DNA from: Paragyromitra xinjiangensis
Lineage: Eukaryota; Ascomycota; Pezizomycetes; Pezizales; Discinaceae
Length of the DNA: 64,000 nucleotides
NCBI GenBank assembly: GCA_038503065.1
Contig: JBCAMK010000022.1
Location: 806,001-870,000 of the forward strand
Direction of reading: 5' to 3'
How positions within the stretch are numbered: position 1 is the stretch's first letter; each line of letters begins with the position of its first letter. The notes below the pieces were generated by a model. It saw only the letters and a program-made list of their open reading frames with translations, was not told where the DNA came from and did not search any database. Shown piece by piece: positions 48,491 to 60,678 of this stretch. The translations under genes and the position numbers were made by a program.

Positions 48491-51390
48491 GGCCGGCTAT
48501 GCAGCAGATTAGTGGTGGGACGAGCGGGTGAATACGACGAGGACAACAGGGCGAACGAGAGAGGACGTGGAGGGGTCGAGACGTGTTGTTTCGTTGCCTG
48601 TTCGTCTGCTCGTCTGTGGGATGTCGTCTGTGGATGAGGCTCTGTGTTGATAGTACCTCACAGTACTAACCCTGAGGTCGTCGTTGGGCCAGCGCCAAGG
48701 CCGGGGACGAACAAGGCGGGAAGCTACTGCCGGCCGGATGAGCTGGGGGAGTGGGGGGGAGTGGGGGAGGTCCTTTGTGTGGAGTCCTGTTGTTATTGTA
48801 CTGCACTGCACTGTACTGCCACTGTTACTGTAATGTACTGCCACTGTCACTGTCACTGTTGGTGTAAAGCTCCTGGATGTGATTTCTATTTCCCCGTCTG
48901 GATTGTTTCGCGGATGGCGAATCCGTGGCCCAAACAAATCACGTCGCTATTTTTGTTTTTCGCGGCAACACCCGTTCAGGTCACGTGTCAGCCGTCTTGT
49001 CGGTTCTCAAGTGCTGTTGTTGAAGAAACCCCACGTAGAGCAGAATGGAAACAGACATCACAAATACAAATATCTACATCACATAGCAGGGCTACATATA
49101 ACTGCATGTATGGATGACTGACAGGGGTAATCTTAACTTCTACTGATCCCAACCTTACGGAAAGCTCTAGGCAATAAATTATCAAACTAGAAGGGGATAT
49201 CAAGCACGTGTAGATATGGCTACACACTAGAATGGAGAGGAGCCTCACTCGGTAACTACATGTATAAATTAATCCGCTGCCTCATGAGCCATCACCCACT
49301 TCATCATAAATCTATTAATCTGCTTCTCAATCTCTAACCCAAATGACCCTCGCCCTCCTCACGCTTTCCATTCCCTTCCACCATCCATCGTTTTCTCCTC
49401 AGCAATGAAGCTACTGCGTCTCTTTATCCGTACTCTTTCTCCTGTTTGATACCGTTACAACTATCTAGAATTACATGTATCATCCCTTAGCTCAGAAGTG
49501 CATCGGATTCGAACCCATTCTAGGAGCTAACTCCCGAGAGCTAGCCATGACCCCATAAATTCCCTTTTCTAAGGAAATGCTTGTTTCTGCCAAAGCCCTT
49601 ACTTGAGTTTCGCTTTCACCCACGAGCTGGAGGGGAGTCATACCTTAGAGCGGCAAGATTTAGTCTTTTTTCTTTTCTTCTTTCACTGACTATTACATAT
49701 CATTGCGATCCCGGAAATTCTAGCACATATGGATGAGACTCAAAGCAATCACTGTCCTTCTAGACAATCCACCCGTGAGATAGACCATGCACTCGTTCTA
49801 CCCAAAGAACCCGCCAAATATTAGCTACAATCTTATCAATCGCTCTCACACCTGAAGTAAGTCGCTTTTGCTCACTACTATACTATAATTGCCATCGACC
49901 TAGGATTCCTATTACAAATTCGGGTTTTCCCCGTCCTAGCTACCATCCCACCAAACTTCCGGAATTCTCAGTAAACTATGCAATTACCAATAGTTTATCT
50001 TGGACTATAGGACGAGTGAAAAGTTATTATTCTCGAAAATGACTACTATTTCCTCTCTAGAAGCAACTCTTTACTCAGGCTGAGGGAATCGAAGAGCTAG
50101 TAGTAGAAGGGATAGGAAGGGATAGCGACGCTATCGAGACAAATAAGAAGCTGAAGATGCTCCAAGTCTTAGAGAGAATAAAAGCATAAGGATAAACATC
50201 ACCATGTATCAAAAACAACAGAAGTCCACCGAAAACCAGTGTCTGGGGGCAATGTAGTCTCTCACCCACATCCCGTTCTCTCAGCACCCAGTACCCTAAA
50301 ACCCAAATCCCCCACAACCCACCAAGACTTTTCTTCACCCCCTCGCAAACAGCCAGAAGATGATGAAAAGCAGCGATAGAAACCGCCACTTTCAGGGAAA
50401 AAAAGCGCCTGCTAAAAAACCCTACATAGAAAAAAACCTGAAATAACCCCAGCCTAAAGATAGAAGACCAGGCGTGAGCCCAATCCCAATGTGAAGAGGC
50501 CCCCCCAGCCAGAACCAGTCAGCCTGTACCTAGGGGGCCTTACGCCATCCCGGGACACCGGTTTCCACCAGTGCCAAGAGCAGCCCACACGAGCTACCCC
50601 ACTCGGGCGTCAGCGGGGAAGGAGAGATTCCTAGAGATCCCAAAGTGGGAGGTGTAGATCGAGGAGGACGTGTGCGGAGGGTTGTTGATGAAGGAGGGAC
50701 GCGGAGTGGAGAAGAAATTGGGGGATGCAGCAAAGGAGCTGTTTAAATACAAAAGGCGGCTGGGGTTTCGCCGACGTGCCAAGTTGTGGCCGATGAACTA
50801 CATGTAATTAAAAAAGTTTCAATTTTAGGTTATCAGCGGAAGGGAAAATCCATACTCACCACTCCACCAAAGCACACGTACATATAACTACGTGTGATGA
50901 CTTTCCAAGAAGGTCTAGGATAGGAGCTACGACCGACGCGAGTTGGTGATCTCCCAACTCTAGTCCTAATGCTTCGACAATATTGGGTAACGAATGAAAA
51001 TGCGAGTGACCGATTATGATCGCAAAATTTCGGACACTAACACATACATGCATCTCAAATCATGTCTCGGTATTATAAAGTGACTACTAGATCTAATCAA
51101 ACAAGCGTAACAGAGCAAACCCATCACTGCTGCAGGAAACCTCTGCTGCGAAGCTTTTTCTATGGGAAAGGCCCGTCTTACTTTCAATTTAATCACATTT
51201 CTAGCAGATAGTCCTACTGCCTTCAGAGCTACCGGCCAGGCTATTCCAAGAAACCTCCGACTTTAGCTTGAAAACACAACTTATCTAGTCATATCTCAGG
51301 CAGTCAATTTAAATTACGATAGGTCTTACTGTACATGCATTAAAACTACAAAGCAAGCCCCATTTCTATACGCGGTCTCTCGGAATCAAT
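48491..51390. other. Intergenic region upstream of ADA2, 2.9 kb
   Basis: ADA2 promoter side. A degenerate ACTGC/ACTGTC short tandem repeat covers about 48797-48860. TACATGTA octamers are at 49257-49264, 49472-49479 and 50799-50806. No exon with recognisable similarity; open frames such as 50075-50389 (minus) look random. Confidence 0.5.
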
Positions 51391-52582
51391 TTACAACTTC
51401 GCCAAAAACTGCTCACTCTTCTTCAACATCACAACGGCCTCCGCAACCATCTCGTCCACAATTACCTTCGCCGACTTCTTCTCGTTAACGACAGCTGCGA
51501 CCTTACCCATCAACCAAGGTCTAGCACTGTCCATGGTCTCGTCATCAAGCTTGTCCTGCTTATCAAGCTCCTCGATATCATGTTCCACGGGGATAACACC
51601 CTTGGATGTGAGCTTCTTGATCTCATCCTTGCGGTTTTCCTCCCAGTTGGCAATATATGGGTTATTACGGACACGAAGGGGACGGCCCTAGAGAAAGAGG
51701 CCGTGAGTTTCGATGACCTTTAAAGGTTACGGTCAGGAATAGGAAACTTACAGTAAAGATGATAGTTCTAACGGTGTCCTCAAATCCAGCAGTTCGTACA
51801 GCCTCTTGGTGGGCTTTTGGTGCACCGGCCTCCTCAGCGAGGATGAACCTTGTCCCGACCCAGACAGCCTGGGCGCCCATCATCAAGGACGCTGCAAGTG
51901 ACTTGCCATTGAATATACCTCCAGCAGCAACAACAGTCACTGGTTTGCCAGTAAGTGGCGACTTTGTATCCTTGCACAGTTCAACCACAGTCGGGATCAG
52001 GATAGATGTGGGAATATCTCCAGTGTGACCACCACCCTCACCACCCTGAGCACAAATGATATCGGCACCAGCAGCAATCGCTTTCGCGACGTGTTTTGGG
52101 TGACCAATCATGCTGTGAAAAGTCAGTAAATACACCATAATCCTAAGGTTATTATCTACTTACTTCATATATGCGATACCATTCTTGTGCAGCTTCTCAA
52201 CAACGTGTTTCGGCGGGACACCAACAGCACTAACGAACAGCTTCGCGCCACTCTCGACTACTACGTCGATGAGATCATCTAGCTTTCCCTTCGTGTAATC
52301 ATAATTGGTGGCTCTAGCACTCCCACCGACCTGCGGTAGCAAGAGATCTACACCGAATGGCGCGTTCTCATCATTCAAGAACGACTTGAGCTCCGCAATT
52401 TGCTCTCGTAGCATGTCTGGGGTGTAACCGACACCACCAATAACTCCGAGGCCGCCAGCATTTGTTACGGCTGCGGCAAGCTTTGGTCCTGCTGCAACGT
52501 TCATGCCAGCGAGAAATACGGGGTGGTCGATCTTGAAGAGCTTGGTAAGCTCAGTTTGGATTTCTGGGTAGATTCGGGTCAG
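51391..52582 (-). CDS. Nitronate monooxygenase / 2-nitropropane dioxygenase-like, 5' end unresolved
   Basis: FMN-dependent TIM-barrel enzyme that oxidises alkyl nitronates. Exons 52582-52164, 52112-51752 and 51687-51391 encode 358 residues in one frame, with introns of 51 and 64 nt. Family segments: FKIDHPVFLAGMNVAAG, AVTNAGGLGVIGGVGY, FGVDLLLPQVGG, AGADIICAQGGEGGGHTGD (phosphate-binding and conserved His), VTVVAAGGIFNGKSLAASL, GAQAVWVGTRFILAEEAGAP. The C-terminal tail is charged. The coding frame reaches an acceptor-like ttag at 52583 starting with CTG. The only nearby ATG (52636-52634, followed by a GTAAGC donor after 10 nt) would splice in the wrong phase. The true first exon is therefore not found, or there is a small lesion. 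The next in-frame Met (52504) would cut off conserved barrel residues. Confidence 0.85.
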
Positions 52583-53844
52583 CTAAGGTACTTGGAATTA
52601 TGATTAGAGTCTATAGAAAGCTTACGAGGGGCCATTATGAAGAATAGAAGATGATTTTACGAATCTAAGAATGCAAATGGATATTCAAGGGCTGAAGGTA
52701 GAAGTTAACGTGCGGGCGACTGACGAGTGCGAATTTGTGGGGAAGCACGGTTTTATGGGGGGAGGCCGTGGTGAACGTGACAGTCGGCAACTCTACGGAG
52801 TGAGCCGAGGCTGGAATCATGGAGCAGTCCTGCACGTTACAAGTCTCACACTACATGTAATCAGTAAGCCCGTGGGTTGAACAAAAAATATGTGACTAGT
52901 TGCCGGCGATTTGATACAGTCTTCGTAAAATATATATCTTCACCGAATATTAATAAAGGCTGTAACTACATGTGCATGTATCACTCTAAATTCTGAAATC
53001 TAGTTACAGCTTGCCTCGGTGTTGAAACAACAGCCTCGGAACTTGGGGCTGCAGCTAAAGGCCGGGTAACAGCTCTGCGTATCGGCCAAATCTAGAAAGT
53101 TGAGGCGCCATAGCAAAGTCACAAGAACGCTGACAGCCTCCAGGAAGAATGAATACACGTATATATAGAAACAAACCATGGACCCGTAGTCACTTAAGGC
53201 TGCAAATGAAAGGTCAAACAAATTTTTTCTTTTTCCTTTCTTTCCGTAGTTTGTTTTTACCTGAGGGGAATACCACGTGATCACGAAACGAAATTGCCAT
53301 TTGGCGACCGAATACGGGCTGTAAACATTCTCTGGCCAAGAGACTTAACAGCAAAGACGATAGATAAAAGCCATAGAAGTCTAGCTGATAGAAGCGATAA
53401 CCCTAACCTCGCCGAGTCCACATTTCCACATCCCCACAGATTCCGATGAAAGATCGGCTCATGTACGATTTGTCGTGGAGACTTTACGATTGGTGTGGAC
53501 ACATAGTGGGTACGATTACTTAGCCAAGCGGTTTATTCATTTCCCTGTGGGAACAGGGATTTTACAAGTCACCCAAACTCCGCTCCAACCTCCTTCCTCC
53601 ACCCCATCGTTTCTTTCTCCTCTCTCGCCATCAAATCTATCATCACCACCTCCTCTCATCTTTTGGTTTCCCTTGTGCAAAGTTTTTTTTCTTATCATTA
53701 AATAACTTTCCCCCTCCCCGTTTTTGACAACTAATCTATCATCCAGCAGTCTATATCGCACTCTCCCCGTGACACAAAGGAGGCTCTCTCATCTACGAGC
53801 ATTCTCCAGTATACCGTGGACTATTATATCACATCACCACCACT
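52583..53844. other. Divergent intergenic region between NMO-like gene and THP3
   Basis: Contains both promoters. A TACATGTA octamer is at 52852-52859. A CT-rich tract at 53570-53700 precedes the THP3 start, as in other fungal promoters. The first exon of the NMO-like gene must lie near its left edge, but no phase-compatible ATG exon was found. Confidence 0.5.
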
Positions 53845-55896
53845 ATGTCTTCTGCACCACCGTGGAGATCTGGTGGCTCTACCACTTACACTAGTGGGAA
53901 CACTCGTGAGTATTTGTCTCTATCTACTGCTCCTATCGATCATCACCCGCTTGTTGTCCATATTATCCGCTATTTTCCCTTAGGCGCCATGATTGGCTGA
54001 TGAAGATCGCTGGTATACAGGAAGTAATGGTGCGTTCACCCAGGTGAATGCGCGAAAAAATCTTTCTTCTGTTCCTCGCCAAAGCTATGGGTTTGGACAG
54101 GTGAGCTTCCTCCACTAGCTCGCATGAGCTGACGAGCAACAAAGAGTTCTTGCTGACCTGTGCTCACTACAGACAACGCAAACACAAACGCAAGCTTCCG
54201 TACCATCGCAACCTGCACAGAAAACTACTTTTCCCGATAAGCTAAAACAGTATGTTGCTCGCACCTTCGAAGATTGTCCGCCAGAGTCCAAGGCAGAGGT
54301 GGAAGTAGAGCTTAAAAGAATCATCACGGACGCGTTCAATGAAAAGGTTGTGTGGAGTTTGGAATGGGATAAGATGCCGTTACCACAAGAAATATTAGCT
54401 ACCAAGAGGATTGCCGACAGAAAGGAAAAGGATGATAAAAATGCCCATACCATCTCAATGCAAGTCAATAACGGACTTCGGTCTCCACCACCAAGATTGG
54501 ACAATAGCGAACCATACTCCCCATCACATCGAGGACCTAAATACAATTCTGTGATGAACACTGATAAAGGTGGTAAAAAAAGAAAGAGGTAAGCAGGACT
54601 GCTCAAAGTTTGAGTGTATGATACTGCGCAGATCGAACCTATATCTGCTCAATATTATTCGTTAGCTTGCCAGTACTGACATTTATCTGGTGCGCCAGTG
54701 CTACTAGCGATGAAATATCAGCAGTTGCATCGAGATTCGATGACAGATTTGACAAACGTGCTCGTCACGATCAATCTACATATCCTTCTGCGGCAGATAA
54801 GTTAAGTCAGCGTGAAAAAGAAAAGCGTGCCAAACGGTTCGAGGACAGTAACAATCGCGTCTCTTCCCAGTCACCGCAGTTATCAGCCCCGATTGACAAT
54901 GACAAACCCTTAATTGGTACATGCGAGAAATTGGAGAAACAATATTTCCGACTTACATCAGCTCCTGACCCACAGCACGTACGGCCGTTGCATGTACTAG
55001 AAAAAACCCTAGAATTACTCAAAAAGAAATGGAGGACCGAGTCAAACTATTCTTATATCTGCGATCAGTTCAAATCTTTACGACAAGACCTAACTGTTCA
55101 GCACATCAAAACCGACTTCACTGTCTTGGTCTACGAAATCCATGCGCGGATAGCGTTAGAGAAAGTAAGTTATGTGCCTTGCCAAGTGTTTTTGCCGGCC
55201 TTAGTTGCTGACGTCAAAAAGGGCGACTTGGGTGAGTATAATCAGTGCCAGACTCAGCTCTATTCGCTGTATAGCGAAGGGTTCAAAGGCCACGAAGAAG
55301 AGTTTAAGGCGTATCGTATTCTCTATCTCCTTCACACCTGCAACCGGGCCGACATGAACGATCTATTAGCGAACCTAACCCCTACAGACAAACAAGATAA
55401 ATCCGTTCAGCATGCACTGCAAGTGCGGTCCGTTTTGGCGGCCGGCAACTTCCACAGGTTCTTTAAGCTTTACCTAGAAGCACCCAAGATGGGGGGATAC
55501 CTGATGGATTCATTTATTGCTCGTGAAAGAATGTCCGCAATGTGCACTATTTGTAAAGCGTGAGACTTGATACTCCTCGTTTTATTGCGTCTTTTGCCCC
55601 TACTGCTATTAGGATTGACCTAGCTAACATTACCCTGATCACTTGATTTTGGTCCCCCGTGGAGTTATCGACCCGATATTGATATTAGATTTTTGACTGA
55701 AGAACTCGGTTTTGAAAGCGATACGGAGTGTGTGCAGTTTCTCTGCGACAACGGTGCTCAAGATCTCATCGAACAGAAGTCGGATGACAAAGGCGTGCCC
55801 AGAACGATTCGCTTCCAGACAACCAAGGCGCTCTCAATATTCGAAGACATGAAGCGGGCCGCATTCAAAAAAGTTGATATCAAGGGACAGTTGTAA
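53845..55896 (+). CDS. THP3: SAC3/GANP-domain protein, Thp3/LENG8 type
   Basis: Orthologue of yeast Thp3 and human LENG8, which act with Csn12 in transcription elongation, splicing and mRNA export. Exons are 53845-53905, 54006-54100, 54173-54588, 54699-55164, 55222-55559 and 55665-55896, giving 535 residues; introns are 100, 72, 110, 57 and 105 nt. The N-terminus is low-complexity with Q/T-rich TTQTQTQASVPSQPAQ. Then come a charged helix block (FEDCPPESKAEVEVELKRII) and a Lys-rich nuclear-signal-like GGKKRKR. The SAC3/GANP domain includes PLIGTCEKLEKQYFRLTSAP, VRPLHVLEKTLELLKKKWR, YICDQFKSLRQDLTVQHIK, GDLGEYNQCQTQLYSLY and FIARERMSAMCTICKAYRPD, with a winged-helix-like end (FLTEELGFESDTECVQFL). 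The 57-nt intron 4 is in frame and open. The acceptor of exon 2 is a weak aag. Confidence 0.92.
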
Positions 55897-58800
55897 AGAA
55901 GTCGATACTCAATCAACAGACATTCAACAGTTCATCTTGCATTTTCAAGACTTACCACGCATTTTCTCCCATTGAAAAGTTTTTTTTTATTCCTCATCGG
56001 AAATGCGGCTGTTTTTGCCGATACTTACACGACCTTTCCTCCCTTCCTCTTTCCTTCCCTCTATCTCTCCCGCGTTCTCCCATTTCTCACTTTCGAAGAA
56101 CAATTAAGCCCACGTAGCGAATCCGAACCGGGTACAGAAGCATCCAAAAAAAGGTCAAGCAAGTGGATGAAACGATATTAGCAGAGGCTAACGGACCGAA
56201 CGAGACGATTATCGCCCAGATAATTAGGAGAAGGGGTTTGTTGGTCTCCGGTGCCTTTTCCTTTCAATTTGTTTTGAGTATGTGTGCAGGGTAGTTGGGA
56301 CTTTTCTTTGCGTATGCAGGGCGTTATTCGGTCGGGGTTTACTTCGATATTTGTTTTCCCTCTTTTACTTTGCTTCTTGTGCATATATTATTTCTCCGCA
56401 CGTATCATAGTTTGACGCTATAGCTCTACGCTACACAGTTTATAATATACATAGAGAGAGAAAAATCATAAAATTCAGTTACCTTCGGGAGCGGGGCTCG
56501 GATGGGATCAACGGGAATATTCCGGGGGTAACACCTGTTTGCGGGGTATTTATCTACTTCGGAAGGAACTGGGGTCCGTAGTCCCAGATGCCGTAAGAAT
56601 CTGAAAACCTGGTGCTTGGGTTATTGACACCAAAACCATTCTCGAAGGTTTCTTGAACCCAGCTACCTCCATATAAATACCAGTGTTGGTACTGTACCAT
56701 ATATTACCTTCAAGCCCAGATCGTTATCGGACAAGGTCCGGGATGGGCTGAACGCCGCCGATATCCGAAGATACCGAATTTGATAACCCAACTTCGGGGA
56801 CCCGGGCCTGCGCGCCTTCGGCCAGAGGCTCCTCGAGCTCCGAAGATGTCTCCGAATGCCAGGTATGATATGTACTCTATGTCACGGTGTACATGCATAC
56901 TCCGTCACTACCTTACTGAGTCCAGTGCATTGAGCATATAGCATTCACATCGCCGATATCGTGCACAGCCTTTTTAACCCGAGAGCTGTTTTTAAATAGC
57001 AAATTTTCGAGTATCTATGCGCGTGAACAGTAGAGGTTCCAGCGGGGTGGAACTTCTGCAGCATATAGCGGCGTTTGCGGGAGTGGCGATGAAATCCAAC
57101 AAAGCAGGCATAGACAATTCGTATTCTCTTCTAGTGATGACATTTATGGTTGTCGTAGGGATCGACAAGCTATCATTGTTTAGTTATGTCGTAATCAATT
57201 AGTATTCAGTTTGATCCAGAGTAAGCAAGAGACCCATCTCCATAGGCTCCTGCACATCAAGATCTAGACAATACTAGACGATGGGTATGGGTTTTTTCTA
57301 ATCAAGCGAGCGAGTGAGCACTGCATGATGTGCGTGTGGTGCAGAGGGGTTATTCGTAACGGATGGATGAACCGATCTACCTGAGTGGCACCAAGAGTTG
57401 GTAACGAGCTTACTCCGGCTTTTGGGGCTGAGGAAGAATACTTAGGTCAGATTTCGTCTAAAGTAGGTTGTGGTGGGTATTTTAAGTGGTGGTGGTGGTT
57501 TGGTAATTTATGGTGAGGGTAGGTTGGTTGAGTGATGGTGGATGATGCAGATGATGTGAGGCTTGGAGTTTTAGTAATGGTGGGGCTGTGGAGGGGTGTT
57601 GGAGGTTGAATATCTACATGTACCTATGTAGCATGAACGACTAAGGAGTCACATCGCCATTCAAAACAAAGATTTGGGATGAGCTATTTGTCCCATCTAG
57701 ATCAGCCCGCTAATTTATGGTTTTGTTTCGGATGGCATTGATCACGGCGTTCGGAATTGGGTCTTGTCAGAATATGTACACTTTCATCATTATCATAAGT
57801 CAACGGTAACGGCAATAGTAGACTCGGACATCGGATATCATAGAGTACAATCCTAGCTCTTGGCCAAGCTGTGGATTAGCAGCATGGCGCATGGAAGCTC
57901 CTACACCAACTGAACTGGATACCTATCTTAATGCCAAATACATGTATCTAGGATTCCAGCCCTGTTGCCGCGTGGCATCCAATTAAGTGAGCAACATAAG
58001 AGTAGATCATCTCCTAGTTCAATACACAAGGATATCCGTTGCGGATGCGTATCCAGGCCGGTCTTCATATCGGATTATTATCGGACTTCTTCACCCATAA
58101 CTCCTCTGAGCTATCATGGCGTTTAGAGGGTCTGCTTCTCGGATCCCGACTGGTGATGTTTGACCGCGAATCGCCGGAAGCTTTCCGATGCTGACGAAAG
58201 CTGCGGCTCTAGAAACAAGCACCAGCCCTCCCTGGACCCTTGGCCTCTCACACCTTCTGATTTGAAGAACGTGTCCGCTTCGGTATCGATATTGAGGAAC
58301 AAACGGGTTTCCCCGGATGTCGACCATCGAGTTAGGCAGATGTTCCCCGCCAGAGATAGAAGCTTCAGCTTTCAATCGAGATGGTTACCCCTCAAATTCA
58401 TCTACACGAGGCAGCAAACTGTAGGCAGACACCTTCTGGAATCGTCTTTACGGGCGCCGATGTCATCGTTGAAGCTTCCCTTTGTTCCCATTCCCCAGAC
58501 TTTAATTGAGTTTTTTGTGACAGCACGTGGCAAGTTGCCTCGAGAGGATGGACGGTGGATGGTGGGTGGATGGATGCTGGAGCCTAAGAGCGATCTCTGA
58601 TTACGCGTAACGTGGGACGAGCCCCAATTGTGTTAAACTCAAACTAATACCACGTTCCCAGAACCGAAACGGTGCGAGTGAAGGGAATAAAGAGCGGATG
58701 GTGAGAGGAAGGGTTTCTGGCACCCCACCATCTTTTCGCACTCGGTTTTATTTTCTTCTTTAATTTTCTTTTTCCTTGCCAGGTAGCGCCGACATCCATC

Positions 58801-60678
58801 ACGTTCTCATATGCGTGAGTCCTGTCCCCTGCCGAGCGGCAGGACGGCTCAAAAGTGTCGTTTCTATGTACGAACGCTCTTAGTGCTGCAAGAAAGTCCG
58901 AGTTGCAGATATGACGAGAGGGCAGTGTTGGATGGACCTCGATGGTGCGAACAGGGTGTTCGGATTCTCGGGAGATCACGATTTCGCGATGGACGGAAAA
59001 GTGAACAGCCACGTCCGGACCATCTCACGTCCAGGGCGAGGGGAGGGAGCCAGGGATAACTATGCAGATGTCACTTGTCGATTCTGACTTCATTTTTTCA
59101 CGGGTTTTTATCACAGCCCACAGGAGATCGTACTATTATTGTTTCTTTAAGGCACGAATTATGGTACTGCGAGCAGAAGTGCTTTTGTTCCTGTCATACC
59201 GTTTTAAACTTCCGTTAGCACTACACCCTTAGGGTGAGGTTTATGTATTGTCCCTGGAGTGTTTGTTTGTGCTTCTGCGAAGCCTTGTCTGTCTGCGTTG
59301 AGAGTTGAGCGTTGGACGTTGAGCGTTCAGCGTTTTCTGTTTCGGTTCCTTTTATCTCCTCTATCAAGACCCTTCTTCATTCCTTGCTCTGCTCTGCTCT
59401 CAGGTACGCAAGCAAGCAATGCAAAGCACTCTAAACCTCAAGGGTCTATTATTATTACCCCCCCAGCCCTTGCTTGCTTGCACTCCATCACCATACCTAC
59501 CCTGCCTCAATTGCACAGTACAGATAGACAGACATCGTCCCGTCCTTAAAGTCTCGCAACATCTAGGATATCCGCTGCTGCTACATCACGAGAACTGAGT
59601 GACAATTGTTGGAAGGGCCCAGAATTGCGTTCCATTCTTCCTCCTCCGAGTCACGACGGCAAATTAGATCCAGAAACTTGCCCACTCCCTCCTCCTCCCC
59701 CGCTTGGCTTGTTGTTGGGAGTTGGTCGCGGCACTTTACTCTTTTCCCATTCATTGCCCCTCCCTTGTTCCCGTAATCCATAGGTACTAGATAGCGAGCT
59801 TCAAAGAAACCTTTGGCGCTCCCACCCGCTACTCTACTCGTTTTTGCCCGTGGCTTCTCGCTCTGCTCTGGTTTCTTTCTCGAGGACGCTCTTCGCTTCT
59901 GCCAGAACGGAGAGAAAGGCTACCCCACCTCCGTGATCTCCCCACCCTCTTCCTCTTCTCCACCAAACCCGCCCTAGCTTCCAGCCCTTTTCGCCCCTTA
60001 CCGTGCGCCTGGGGCTGCATTCTGATTCTGCCAGCTTTCCTCATCGCTGCTGGTTGTTCGTTTCCTGTCTCGTCTTGTTTATTTCTTTGCCCAACCCTCT
60101 CCGGACGTCACTCGCCCTGCCATTTTCCCTCCTCGCTTTCTCAGTGCATTGTTGCTGAGTTCGCTGCAAGCTCAATCAAGTCAGTGCTCCACCACCTCTA
60201 TTCTCGGGCATCTTTCACCGCCACTGCTGCCTGCCTGCCCACCCCCCTGTCCTTCCAACCCTCTCGCACAGACCGTCTTTCCCGTGTAGCCCATTCTTCT
60301 TTCTTCCCTCGTCCTGCAGCCCCGGATACATCTACGGAACCCACAGACTCACGACTCCTCTTCGCGCCTCCAGACATCTGCAGCTGCGATAGGCGAAAAG
60401 AGAACCCTCGATTTCGAGCGCGCGCACTTCCTCGGCAGCAGCAAAACTTATTTCATCACTCAAGTATCTTATCTGTCGTCCTCTAAAAGTTGCAGTCTAA
60501 GAGGACGGGGAGAAAAAAAAGAGAGCAAGCAGTGGAAGTGCGAAAAACAAATACCATTCTATCCAACGGGAGAAGGACCGCATTTTAGGGTTTCCCCCTC
60601 CCTTCCCCTCCTCTCCTCTGCTGCTGCTGCTGCTGCTGCTGCTGCCATATACCTTTGGCGCATCACCCCAATTAAAAA
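55897..60678. other. Intergenic region upstream of BEM1, 4.8 kb
   Basis: THP3 3' end at the left; BEM1 promoter and leader at the right. TACATGTA octamers occur at 57615-57622 and 57939-57946. From about 59.3 to 60.5 kb the plus strand is strongly pyrimidine-rich, consistent with a long BEM1 promoter or 5' leader. A 146-codon frame at 58160-58600 shows no domain. No supported gene. Confidence 0.5.
60618..60644 (+). repeat. (CTG)9 microsatellite in the BEM1 leader
   Basis: Nine uninterrupted CTG triplets lie 35 bp upstream of the BEM1 start codon. They are non-coding on current evidence. Confidence 0.95.

Larger units (their letters stand above)
1606..57946. repeat. Dispersed TACATGTA palindrome
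   Basis: By eye I count 17 occurrences, all outside predicted coding exons: 1606, 6505, 16420, 19943, 25811, 26866, 40002, 42443, 42449 (overlapping), 45702, 45829, 49257, 49472, 50799, 52852, 57615 and 57939 (start positions). About one is expected by chance in 64 kb. Flanks often extend as CTACATGTA or ATACATGTA but otherwise differ, so this is not an obvious transposon terminus. Confidence 0.8.

Noticed and set aside
58160..58600. 146-codon plus-strand frame
   Set aside because: No family resemblance and no flanking exons; the opposite strand is open for much of the same length.
60184..60486. 100-codon frame in the BEM1 leader
   Set aside because: It starts at GTG, lies in a pyrimidine-rich leader and has no conserved features.
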